In this document: piece after piece, positions 9,492 to 17,612 of the stretch
Layout of the letters: every line of letters begins with the position of its first letter
Numbering within the stretch: position 1 is the stretch's first letter
DNA from: Aliivibrio sifiae
GTDB lineage: Bacteria; Pseudomonadota; Gammaproteobacteria; Enterobacterales; Vibrionaceae
Direction: 5' to 3'
NCBI RefSeq assembly: GCF_002954715.1
Contig: NZ_MSCP01000002.1
Coordinates: 1,125,569 to 1,189,568 of the forward strand
Length of the DNA: 64,000 bases
The notes under the pieces: generated by a model
The model's database searches: none
Told to the model about the DNA's origin: nothing
The model's input: only the letters and a program-made list of their open reading frames with translations
Translations under genes and position numbers: made by a program

Positions 9492-9797
9492 CTAGATAAA
9501 TTGAACATCCTCAAAGAAATAATCAATTTGCTTTACATGTAAAACTTCATCTTTATCAAATGTAAATTCTTTTTCTTCATTTATAATACCGACTATTAAT
9601 TTACTATTGTTTAATTTACTAACATCAACTTTTTCATGATCTAATACACATACATAACCATTCTTATTTGGTTTGGTTATATTAATAATATATTTATTAT
9701 CATTTGGTTCATCAATAACCTGCATAGCTTGAGATAACGATATTTTTTTTCTTAAATAATCATCATGCCATTGATTATCAAAGTCAAAATTATTCAT
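9492..9797 (-). CDS. Small acidic protein of unknown function
   Basis: A 101-residue, acidic, Asn/Asp-rich protein with no signal peptide or membrane segment. The start is set by GGAGA six bases before the ATG at 9797; an ATG four codons upstream overlaps that ribosome site and is unlikely. The composition suggests a small soluble cytoplasmic protein with alternating beta-type segments (VCVLDHEKVDV, KLIVGIINEE). I do not recognise it. It follows the outer-membrane barrel gene by 26 bases and is probably co-transcribed with it. Confidence 0.6.
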   Translation of the reverse strand: MNNFDFDNQWHDDYLRKKISLSQAMQVIDEPNDNKYIINITKPNKNGYVCVLDHEKVDVSKLNNSKLIVGIINEEKEFTFDKDEVLHVKQIDYFFEDVQFI

Positions 9798-9823
9798 ATT
9801 ATTCTCCATATTTAGATAGATAA

Positions 9824-10630
9824 CTAAAAATAATACGTTACACCGATACGGAATTGTCGTTTATCATCTGCTACTTTAAATGAGCTACTTGAGTGAGAGC
9901 CTTTATTATTAACATGACTAAATGTTTCTTTATAAACTCCCATTAGCCACCATTTTTTATTATCAGTTAAAGGTGTTCCGATCATTGTTTCAATTAATAG
10001 ATCTTGTGTAACTACATTATCAAAATCGAGGTATGAGTATTGAGGGTTTATCATCATATATGTCCCTTTCTTACCTAGATAGATGGAATTAAACAAATTT
10101 AATTGCATACCAGTACCATCATCCATACCGATTCTTTTTGCGCTATTATTTACGTCGGCCTTAACTACAGCCACATTTGGGAAAAGAGACCAATTACTTA
10201 ACACTGGAATTTTTGCAATAGCACCAACGGCTACTATATTGTCTATTGACGTCGAATCATCATTTGATTGGTCAAGATAATCTAAGGAATAACCTGCTTT
10301 TGGTAGCCATTCATAACCTGTCCCAAACACTTGATACCAACGCGCTCGGAACTCACGTAAATCCATACCGTTTTCATAACCAGATTGCTCTGCGCTTTCT
10401 TTTTCTGCTACTGTCGCTGATAACATTGTTAAAAACTGATTGTCTTTATTAAATGAACCACCTACATTAAATATTGATTGCACTGCAAAATCATTATCAT
10501 TGCTATTTGCGCCTACATAAACCTGAAGTGAAGACATAAGACGAGTAACATCAGCAGGATCTGGTGCATCTTCAGAAAATGCTGCATTTGAGAATGTAAG
10601 AAGTAAACTTAATGGAATTAATTTGTTCAT
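9824..10630 (-). CDS. Outer-membrane beta-barrel protein (unknown substrate)
   Basis: A 268-residue exported protein. A signal peptide (MNKLIPLSLLLTFSNAAFS) is followed by alternating amphipathic strands with aromatic ends, and the chain finishes with FRIGVTYYF, the C-terminal phenylalanine signal read by the Bam machinery. The size fits a barrel of about 12-14 strands. It is not one of the classic trimeric porins and I cannot name a substrate. It is divergent from the AraC regulator at 11019, across a long promoter region with repeated motifs, and is therefore a likely AraC target. A role in uptake of the substrate of the neighbouring amidases is inference. Confidence 0.75.
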   Translation of the reverse strand: MNKLIPLSLLLTFSNAAFSEDAPDPADVTRLMSSLQVYVGANSNDNDFAVQSIFNVGGSFNKDNQFLTMLSATVAEKESAEQSGYENGMDLREFRARWYQVFGTGYEWLPKAGYSLDYLDQSNDDSTSIDNIVAVGAIAKIPVLSNWSLFPNVAVVKADVNNSAKRIGMDDGTGMQLNLFNSIYLGKKGTYMMINPQYSYLDFDNVVTQDLLIETMIGTPLTDNKKWWLMGVYKETFSHVNNKGSHSSSSFKVADDKRQFRIGVTYYF

Positions 10631-11018
10631 AATTAAACCTTAATTAATATTATAAATTTAACACGAAAAAATTTAACTCATTTCAAAAGCAAATAAAAAA
10701 GTAATAAAAGCTAATATATTTTTTCATGCCACTGCGAGGATTGATATAATATTAATTTAACTTTTTATATTCTTGCCAATTTAAGCCAATCATTTGATTA
10801 AATTTGCCAATGATATTGTTTCTGACTTTGATCACATAAACCAATTAAAAAATTCAATTATCAAATAATATTAACTAAATGCGCCATACAATTGACCTAC
10901 CGCGCCATGGAGCATAGATGTGATTTAGTTCACCGACAACAATTGATAATTTTATTAAAATGCCACCAGATGTAGCACACGCTGACTTTATATTATTATC
11001 AGTAGGTTAAGGTGAAAG
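10631..11018. promoter_or_regulatory. Divergent promoter region of the barrel gene and the AraC gene, with repeated motifs
   Basis: A 388-base gap without a gene. It holds two exact GCGCCAT copies, 21 bases apart start to start (10881 and 10902), with looser TGCCAC relatives near 10727 and 10960, and a separate cluster TTGCCAAT (10773), AAGCCAAT (10783), TTGCCAAT (10804). Direct repeats spaced by whole helical turns are what AraC proteins bind. Which cluster is the operator cannot be decided by eye. Confidence 0.5.
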
Positions 11019-12050
11019 ATGCTCAACCAAACAAACACTAATCACTATTTTTTGCATGCTGGTTGGTACAAACTACTTGCAACCCAGATAAAAGAATCCA
11101 ATGTTGATATAACAAAATATAATACATACAAAGATATTACGGCTAATAATGATGGTGAATATGACATTCGTTCATTGCGAACTCTCCATAGTGAAATTAT
11201 TAACGATTATCAAAACTTTAAAATGTCAATTCAAGCGGCAAAACATGTAACCCCTTTTACTTTTGGATGTTATTCAATCGCTCTTTCTACATGTCGTACG
11301 CTCTATGACTTTCTCAAGATAGCATGTGAAAACTTCATTTATATCGCCCCGCAAATTCGTTTATCCCTAAGCCAGAGTAATGGTGATATTGATCTTATAC
11401 TCATTCAAAACCATTCCCCAAAAGATTCGAGAGTCACTAAATCTGGTTATGTGATCATTATTTGTACATTATTAGAAATGATGCGTAATCTAAACAATAA
11501 AGAATCTATTCCATTTCAGTTATATGCTCCAGATTTAAACTATGAAAATGATGAAAAAAAATACTTAGAGCAAAGGTATAACTGTACAAAACTAATTAAT
11601 AAAGCAATTATTAAATTAAAATTCAAAGAAAAAGATCTTATTCATACCGTAAAAAACCATCATCCAGAAATACACCAACATAACTTATCATTTGTTCATC
11701 AACGTGTTGAAAAACTAAATAAAAGTGATATTTGCTTACAAATATGTGATATTTTCGAAAAATATGAATCTCTAAAAGATATTAATATCAATTCCGTTGC
11801 TGAACAATTACATACAAGTACTCGAACCTTAAATCGACGCCTTGCGAGTGTTGATACTAATTTTACTAATACTCTCAATTGCTATCGCTTAGATAAAGCA
11901 ATTCGATTATTAAAAAATCCTGAAATAAGCATGACTGAAATTACTTACCAATTAGGATTTTCTGAATTAAGTAGTTTTTCTCGAGCATTTAAACGTTGGA
12001 CTGGAGATTGCCCTACTAAATTACATACTTCATCAATTATTAATAATTAA
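11019..12050 (+). CDS. AraC-family transcriptional regulator
   Basis: A 343-residue regulator with a long N-terminal ligand-type domain (about 1-240, resembling the arabinose-binding-like domain of OruR/ArgR-type AraC proteins) and a C-terminal double helix-turn-helix. The latter is clear: SVAEQLHTSTRTLNRRL for the first helix pair and MTEITYQLGFSELSSFSRAF for the second. AAGGTGAAAG sits directly before the ATG. It is divergent from the barrel gene and 138 bases upstream of two amidase genes on its own strand, so it probably controls this local group. The ligand is unknown; a product of the amidases would be a reasonable guess. Confidence 0.88.
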   Translation: MLNQTNTNHYFLHAGWYKLLATQIKESNVDITKYNTYKDITANNDGEYDIRSLRTLHSEIINDYQNFKMSIQAAKHVTPFTFGCYSIALSTCRTLYDFLKIACENFIYIAPQIRLSLSQSNGDIDLILIQNHSPKDSRVTKSGYVIIICTLLEMMRNLNNKESIPFQLYAPDLNYENDEKKYLEQRYNCTKLINKAIIKLKFKEKDLIHTVKNHHPEIHQHNLSFVHQRVEKLNKSDICLQICDIFEKYESLKDININSVAEQLHTSTRTLNRRLASVDTNFTNTLNCYRLDKAIRLLKNPEISMTEITYQLGFSELSSFSRAFKRWTGDCPTKLHTSSIINN

Positions 12051-12071
12051 CTAAATCAGACAATGATTTAG
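12051..12071. repeat. Inverted repeat just after the AraC gene
   Basis: CTAAATCA at 12051-12058 and TGATTTAG at 12064-12071 form a perfect 8-bp inverted repeat with a 5-base loop, immediately after the AraC stop codon. No T-run follows, so it is at best a weak terminator; it could equally be a protein-binding dyad before the amidase gene. Confidence 0.45.
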
Positions 12072-12188
12072 CAGCTCGTGCCATTTTTTTATCAGAAGAC
12101 TTGCATCACAAATATTATTGAAATTTTATTTAGAATAAAAATCGGTTATTACAGTAAATTAATTTATTTTAAATAATAAGGTACTACG

Positions 12189-13295
12189 ATGAAAAATATA
12201 ATGATATTTTTAATCTTCACTAGCGTATTCCTAACTGGTATTGCACAAGCATGTACTGGAATAAGACTAGTTGCTAACGATGGTTCACCAATATTTGGTA
12301 GAACCGAAGAATTTGGAGATGATGTATTCGAAGTTAACTGGAAAATTTTCCCGCGAGATTACACATTTCAAGGTTATACGCCAGATGGTAGCAATGGAAA
12401 ACAGTGGAAAAGTAAATATGGTTTTGTAGCAGCTACTCCATTTGAAGTTGAACAAGCAGTTGAAGGGCTTAATGAGCATGGCCTTCAAGTTGGTGTATTC
12501 TATTTTCAACCATATGAGCAAGCAATATATCAAAAGTATATCCCATCAAAAGCCAAAAATTCAATCGGTGGCTGGCAACTTCCTACTTATATAATATCTC
12601 AAGCAAAAAATGTTGATGAAGTAAGGTGGCTACTTAGTAAAGTAAATGTGGTTGATGCAATACCTTATCCTTATTATAAAGACTGGAACTTTTCCCCTAA
12701 GATCCACCTTGCTGTCAATGATGCACAAGGTAATTCTGTTGTCATTGAGTATTTAAATGGTGAGTTACATATTTTTGATAACCCCTTAGGAACGATAACC
12801 AATAAACCAAGATTTGATTGGCATCAACAAAATTTAAAACAATTCACCAACTTGCCAATTGACCAGCCCGTACCTTTTCAGAATAAATCAAAAGAAATAA
12901 TGAGGACAGGTCTCGATATTGATAGACTAGAAAGTATATCTGGCGAAATAACATCTGAATCTAGATTTATAAGAGCTGCTATGTATAGCCAAACAGCAGA
13001 ACCCTTTGATACAGCATTAGAAGGCATTCATGCCGCATTTAATATCTTAAATAACTTTGATATCCCTAAAGGGTTTAAACGTTATCGCCACTCTGATGGA
13101 AAAGAATATTCAATGTATTCTCAATGGACAACAGTTAGTGATTTAAGAAATAAAAAAATGTATATCCGTTCTTTTTATAGCCCTAGTGTAAAGTTAATTG
13201 ATTTAAATGAAATTAATTTTAAAGATGGGAAAGTAAAAACATTTGAAATACCAATGAGTTTCGAGTTTGATAAAATAGAAGTTAACTCTAACTAA
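12189..13295 (+). CDS. Exported choloylglycine hydrolase-family amidase (Ntn hydrolase) 1
   Basis: A 368-residue linear-amide C-N hydrolase of the bile salt hydrolase/penicillin V acylase family. A signal peptide (MKNIMIFLIFTSVFLTGIAQA) ends exactly before Cys22, so removal exposes the N-terminal nucleophile, as in Gram-negative members. Family segments follow: GRTEEFG at 37-43, WKSKYGFVAA, GLNEHGLQVGVFYF, and ITNKPRFDWH. The usual Asp three residues after the catalytic Arg38 is Glu41. It acts in the periplasm on an N-acyl amide: conjugated bile acid, acyl-homoserine lactone, N-acyl amino acid or penicillin V are all family substrates. A second copy follows at 13395. Which substrate applies is unknown. 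Confidence 0.87.
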   Translation: MKNIMIFLIFTSVFLTGIAQACTGIRLVANDGSPIFGRTEEFGDDVFEVNWKIFPRDYTFQGYTPDGSNGKQWKSKYGFVAATPFEVEQAVEGLNEHGLQVGVFYFQPYEQAIYQKYIPSKAKNSIGGWQLPTYIISQAKNVDEVRWLLSKVNVVDAIPYPYYKDWNFSPKIHLAVNDAQGNSVVIEYLNGELHIFDNPLGTITNKPRFDWHQQNLKQFTNLPIDQPVPFQNKSKEIMRTGLDIDRLESISGEITSESRFIRAAMYSQTAEPFDTALEGIHAAFNILNNFDIPKGFKRYRHSDGKEYSMYSQWTTVSDLRNKKMYIRSFYSPSVKLIDLNEINFKDGKVKTFEIPMSFEFDKIEVNSN

Positions 13296-13394
13296 TGCTA
13301 TTTAATGTTTAATATATTTAAAGAAATTTAATTTAACTATCTCATTAACCAATTAATAATCATTTAATAAAAAATAAAATATATGGAGAAAAAG

Positions 13395-14351
13395 ATGAAT
13401 AAACTCATTAAAACAACAATGTGTATTGCCGCATTATTCAGTAGCATTAGTTTCGCTTGTACTACTGTAGGATGGTTATCCGATTACGGTATGATTATTA
13501 GCCGAACTCAAGATTGGTCCGAAAACTCTTTCCCAACACTCACTCGTATCGAAGCAGGCACAGTTCGCAATCTACATGGAACACCAACTGGCGATACTTA
13601 TAAAACTAAATATACAATTGCTGGCATTTTAGCTTATAGCGGACTTATACATGATGCTGTAAATGAAAAAGGGTTGCAGATGAATGGGCTTTATTACAAA
13701 CCAATGACTCTACCAAAAGCTGAAAAAGATTCTGTTAGCCAATTAGAGCTTGGCGGGTATATTTTAGCAATGTATTCGAGTGTAGAGGAAGCGGTAACTC
13801 ATCTTAAAACGTTAAAAGTTGGTTCTGTTTCTATGCCTGGGGCTCCAGCTCCAATCCTTCTCCATTGGGCTATAACTGATAAAACTGGAGACCGTGCAGT
13901 TATTGAATATGACGCTGATGGTTTAAAAATCTATCGAGGTGAAGATGCAATGGTAATGACAAATCAACCTTCTCAGCAAATTCATTTAGATAATGTTAAA
14001 ACAATCAAAAAGTTTGGTCCTGGCGTTAATTTTGGTTCAAAAGGAAATACTAATCCCGAAGATAGATTTAAAGAAGCAACTTATTTTAGATCTCAACTTA
14101 AAGGTGCTACATCTTCACGTAATGCAATGCTAAAAGTATTTAGTGTTACACCTACTATTCCACAAGATGCTGCTAATATTTTAAATGGTAAAGAATCCAC
14201 ATATGCTACGGAATGGCAAATGACAACAAACCTAACTACTGGTGAAACTATTTTTTCTTATCACTTCAATGACACATGGAATAATTTAGAGTGGAACTAT
14301 AAATCAATTATTGAAAATACAGACTTTAAGCCGCTACCACTATATAAATAA
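13395..14351 (+). CDS. Exported choloylglycine hydrolase-family amidase (Ntn hydrolase) 2
   Basis: A 318-residue relative of the preceding amidase. GGAGA lies six bases before the ATG at 13395; an in-frame ATG at 13383 lacks a ribosome site and would spoil the signal peptide. The signal peptide MNKLIKTTMCIAALFSSISFA is followed directly by the nucleophile Cys22. The active-site segment ISRTQDW carries the standard Arg and Asp, unlike copy 1. Other family blocks are GLIHDAVNEKGLQMNGLYY and VMTNQPSQQIHLDN. The two copies are clearly diverged, so they probably differ in substrate rather than being a recent duplication. A terminator follows at 14376. Confidence 0.87.
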   Translation: MNKLIKTTMCIAALFSSISFACTTVGWLSDYGMIISRTQDWSENSFPTLTRIEAGTVRNLHGTPTGDTYKTKYTIAGILAYSGLIHDAVNEKGLQMNGLYYKPMTLPKAEKDSVSQLELGGYILAMYSSVEEAVTHLKTLKVGSVSMPGAPAPILLHWAITDKTGDRAVIEYDADGLKIYRGEDAMVMTNQPSQQIHLDNVKTIKKFGPGVNFGSKGNTNPEDRFKEATYFRSQLKGATSSRNAMLKVFSVTPTIPQDAANILNGKESTYATEWQMTTNLTTGETIFSYHFNDTWNNLEWNYKSIIENTDFKPLPLYK

Positions 14352-14375
14352 TAGTAGTCATTAATATCAATAAAT

Positions 14376-14405
14376 CCGTTCACTGCGCGTGGACGGTTTT
14401 ATTTT
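14376..14405 (+). terminator. Intrinsic terminator after the amidase pair
   Basis: CCGTTCAC at 14376-14383 pairs with GTGGACGG at 14389-14396 (one G-U pair) around a 5-base loop, followed by TTTTATTTT. It closes the plus-strand AraC/amidase group and faces the end of the convergent LytTR gene. Confidence 0.85.
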
Positions 14406-14429
14406 CTATATTTATTCAATGTAAAACTC

Positions 14430-15266
14430 TTACATCCCTTTAAATAAAGGTTGTGCGCTGCGACTAACGGGCAGCTTTGATTCTCCAATATGCACATATA
14501 AATGCCCTATCAGATCTTTTTTTACTCTGTCTATTTTTGCGACGTTGACAATACTTGAGCGATGAATATGCCAAAAATGATCAGGGTTTATCTTTTGTTG
14601 CAGTTCTTTAAGTGAACAACGGATCAAATACTCGGTCACTTTATTATTTGCTTGTTGCGCATAAACAGAAACGTACTTATCTTCTGCTTTAAAATAAAGC
14701 ACATCAGAAATCGAGACTAGGTGTAAATCGTCTCCTTGATAAGCTTTTATCCAAGTTAAATAGTCTGGTTTTTTTTGAGCTGATAACTGCTGTATTTGAA
14801 CTAATAAGTCACTCAGTATGGCTTGGTCTGGCGTATTTTTTACTTCGTTCAAAGGATCTGATGAACTTCTTTGTTTAGAAAACCGTTGTTGAGTAATTCT
14901 CTGTTTTATCTTCTCACACGTTACTACTAACCTTGTTTCTGATATTGGCTTTAATACATAATCTATCGCATTATTTTCAAAGGCTTTTATGGCAAATTCA
15001 TCATAGGCAGTAATAAAGATCACTAACGGTGGTGTGGCTGATTTTTGTAATTGGGCCGCTAACGTCATGCCATCTAACTCTGGCATTTTTATATCCAAAA
15101 AGGCGATATCTGGTTGATGTAACTCTATTGCTTCTAGTGCTTCTTTACCATTAGCACAAGTAGCGACAATCTCTAAATCTAACCATAAATCAGAGAGCAT
15201 TTTTTCAAGATGAAAACGCAGTAAAGGCTCATCGTCGACAATAATAGCGGTAATCGATTGATTCAT
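14430..15266 (-). CDS. LytTR-family response regulator
   Basis: A 278-residue two-domain regulator. The receiver domain has the acidic pocket VDDEP (10-14), phospho-acceptor Asp58 in AFLDIKMPELDG and Lys106 in VLKPIS. The C-terminal LytTR DNA-binding domain (about 170-278) shows VLYFKAEDKYVSVYA and FWHIHRSSIVNV. The ATG at 15266 overlaps the TGA of the kinase gene (ATGA), so the two are translationally coupled. It is the last gene of a seven-gene operon that includes an ABC transporter, and it probably controls that operon. The duplicated 9-mer at 21075-21092 is a candidate binding site. Confidence 0.92.
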   Translation of the reverse strand: MNQSITAIIVDDEPLLRFHLEKMLSDLWLDLEIVATCANGKEALEAIELHQPDIAFLDIKMPELDGMTLAAQLQKSATPPLVIFITAYDEFAIKAFENNAIDYVLKPISETRLVVTCEKIKQRITQQRFSKQRSSSDPLNEVKNTPDQAILSDLLVQIQQLSAQKKPDYLTWIKAYQGDDLHLVSISDVLYFKAEDKYVSVYAQQANNKVTEYLIRCSLKELQQKINPDHFWHIHRSSIVNVAKIDRVKKDLIGHLYVHIGESKLPVSRSAQPLFKGM

Positions 15267-16324
15267 GAATATTCCTTGTTCAGCAGTTCTAAACATTCCA
15301 TTGGTATTGATAACTCCGCGGTTACCCCACCTTGCTTGTTTTCAGCGATAGTTAACGATGCTTTACCTTCAAATAAATCGTGTAATCTCTGTTTTATATT
15401 ATTCAAACTCATGCCATTACCCGCAGTAGAACTCGTTGAATTTAAACCTAATCCGTTATCAGAAATCGTGCTCTTAAAGGTACCACCAAATTGCTTAAAC
15501 TGTACTTTTATCTGTCCACCATTCGCTTTAGGTTCAATACCATGTGTAATGGCATTTTCTACTAAAGGTTGGATTAATAATGGGGGCAATGACAATGAAT
15601 CAGTCAACTGATTATCAATGTCATAGTTTAGTCTGTCACCTAAGCGAATTTGCTGAATAGCTAAATAAGCGCTGAGTAGTTCGGTCTCTTGTTCTAGGCT
15701 GATTAGTGGTTTACGGCTTGTTTGTAGTGTACCTCGCAGTAAATCTGTGAGTTTTTCTAACATCAACTTTGCTTTATTACTGTCCAACTCAATTAATGCA
15801 CTAATGTTTGCCAATGTATTAAATAAGAAATGCGGCTCTGTTTGGCTTTGTAATTGGCTCAACTGGCTCAGTACTAGTGCTTTTTCTTGCTCTGATTGCT
15901 TACGCTTAGTCACTTCTAGTTCTTGTTCTGCCAATAATTTCTGTTCATTAGAGTGGAAATAATAAAAACAGATCGCGGTAAATATTAATCCTAATAACAC
16001 GACTGGTTTTAATGCTTCTAACGTTGCAAAATCATCGTATTTTTTTAGCCATATAAATGCATGTAATGTGCCTAACCCAATAGAGAGCACCATAGCCAGA
16101 AAGGTGGAATATGCTTTTTTTAATAAGGGAAAAAGTGTCTCTAGCGCGTATGAAGAAAACACAGCACTGTAGCCATAACCAAGGCTAATAAAAACGTGTT
16201 CATAAAATGGAGATGACCAAAGATTACTGGTTACCATCGCAATAACAACACAAAATAAAGTGGTGATAGAGACACTTTTTAGTAATCTAAACGTTGGCTC
16301 TTTTTGTTCGTTTATCGTAACCAT
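15263..16324 (-). CDS. LytS/YehU-type sensor histidine kinase
   Basis: A 353-residue membrane kinase. About four hydrophobic segments fill residues 18-125, without a large periplasmic domain, followed by a short coiled linker (about 125-158). The His_kinase dimerisation motif QTEPHFLFNTLANI holds His165, and the ATPase domain shows PPLLIQPLVENAITHG (N box), SDNGLGL and GNGMSLNNIKQRL. It phosphorylates the LytTR regulator encoded directly after it. The start overlaps the stop of the barrel gene by one base (TAATG). Because almost all the sensing surface lies in the membrane, it may read a lipid, envelope state or the linked transporter; this is inference. Confidence 0.92.
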   Translation of the reverse strand: MVTINEQKEPTFRLLKSVSITTLFCVVIAMVTSNLWSSPFYEHVFISLGYGYSAVFSSYALETLFPLLKKAYSTFLAMVLSIGLGTLHAFIWLKKYDDFATLEALKPVVLLGLIFTAICFYYFHSNEQKLLAEQELEVTKRKQSEQEKALVLSQLSQLQSQTEPHFLFNTLANISALIELDSNKAKLMLEKLTDLLRGTLQTSRKPLISLEQETELLSAYLAIQQIRLGDRLNYDIDNQLTDSLSLPPLLIQPLVENAITHGIEPKANGGQIKVQFKQFGGTFKSTISDNGLGLNSTSSTAGNGMSLNNIKQRLHDLFEGKASLTIAENKQGGVTAELSIPMECLELLNKEYS

Positions 16325-17610
16325 TAAAATCTTCCTTTTAGGTTCAGTAAGATCATATGCTTATCTGTTAGGTTTGCATACGCAGAATCGCTTTTTCCTG
16401 TTAAAAAACGCGCGGCAAGTTCCATTTCAACACTTGAGTGACCAGAATCATGCACTAGATAATTAAGCCATTGAGTTGCAATTACGCCATTATCTTGTGG
16501 AGAATAAAGCACATCAAACGTTGGTGTTAACTCACTTAAACACCCGATATTTTGACTCCATTGCCAATTCGACCATGCATTTGGGTCTAAACTCCAATGG
16601 AACATCATGTTATGCTGAACCATATTGGCATGAAGATACCCTTGTTGATACGAGGGTGACGCAATATTGAATGCATTATCCCATTCATTTTCTCCCCACG
16701 CGCGGCTGTCATACCAATATTCTACAACAAGGGTGTTGCCTATTTCATTTGCCCAAGTAAAACCCACTAATGCTTGATAGGCGTTAGACTCTTTTTCCAA
16801 CCTCACAGGCGCATACATTGAATTTGGTTTTTGATAGTTAGTTTTTTGATAATTAGGCTGCTGATAGGCTAAGTATTTTGATTGATACAACGCCGAGCCA
16901 TGAAACTCCCACGACGCATCAATGACAGTTACAATACTTGCACCTAATAACCCTTGGCGGACATCATCATAATAAGCCAACCATTGATATTCGGTGTCCC
17001 CGACTAATCCATAGCGCCTTATGCCAGCTCCCTGTTGTTCGCTCTGCTCTTCTAGTTCGCTGCCTTCTTGTTGTGTCCACGAAGAATCAGTATAGATTAA
17101 TGACCATTCGCCTTGGTTATCAAAATAAGATACCGAGGCAACTCCCGCCCCTTCTTCTACTTGAATACCAACAGGGTTGCGTCGATATGGAGTAAAAATA
17201 TCCAGAGGACGATAGCCATAACCTACGCCCCAATCTACTCTGATTTTTCCTAATTGAAAATCCAAAGGCAGATCGAAGACATCCATACTATACTGCCAAA
17301 ACAATTCGCTAATGATTAATTCTGCTTCTGAAGATTGATCTTGATTTGGGATGCTTGAGTCGTAATACAGATCATTGCCTTTTAATGCCACCACTGCATT
17401 CCAATCTTGATAACCAATCTGAACATCTAACACCCCATTAATTGACTCTTGATGTTGTGATTCCGTTAATGGCACAAAAGCGGTTTCTCTTTGTGCCGTA
17501 GTTTGGGTACTCAACATCCAATCCCACTCAAAAGTAAGCTCTGAAGCCGCCAGATTAAACGAGAGCAAAACCACGATTGTTAATACTCTTGATCTCATTC
17601 TCTTAGTCAT
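16324..17610 (-). CDS. Outer-membrane beta-barrel protein of an ABC/LolA-like cluster
   Basis: A 428-residue exported protein with signal peptide (RVLTIVVLLSFNLAAS) and a chain of amphipathic strands ending in HMILLNLKGRF, the terminal Phe typical of barrels. Residues such as FQLGKIRVDWGVGYGYRPLD resemble the DUF1302-like or porin-like barrels found with LolA-like proteins and MMPL exporters in other bacteria; that link is from memory of family contexts. A Gln/Tyr-rich stretch near 255-270 (YQQPNYQKTNYQKPN) is an odd repeat, perhaps a surface loop. It overlaps the kinase start by a base and follows the LolA-like gene by two. Likely the outer-membrane exit or acceptor for the transported molecule. 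Confidence 0.72.
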   Translation of the reverse strand: MTKRMRSRVLTIVVLLSFNLAASELTFEWDWMLSTQTTAQRETAFVPLTESQHQESINGVLDVQIGYQDWNAVVALKGNDLYYDSSIPNQDQSSEAELIISELFWQYSMDVFDLPLDFQLGKIRVDWGVGYGYRPLDIFTPYRRNPVGIQVEEGAGVASVSYFDNQGEWSLIYTDSSWTQQEGSELEEQSEQQGAGIRRYGLVGDTEYQWLAYYDDVRQGLLGASIVTVIDASWEFHGSALYQSKYLAYQQPNYQKTNYQKPNSMYAPVRLEKESNAYQALVGFTWANEIGNTLVVEYWYDSRAWGENEWDNAFNIASPSYQQGYLHANMVQHNMMFHWSLDPNAWSNWQWSQNIGCLSELTPTFDVLYSPQDNGVIATQWLNYLVHDSGHSSVEMELAARFLTGKSDSAYANLTDKHMILLNLKGRF

Positions 17611-17612
17611 AG

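Noticed and set aside
12051-12071. Inverted repeat after the AraC gene as an intrinsic terminator
   Set aside because: No T-run follows on the coding strand; I keep it only as a repeat.
12285-12533. An open frame on the strand opposite to amidase 1
   Set aside because: It is fully inside a gene with clear family motifs and has no signals of its own.
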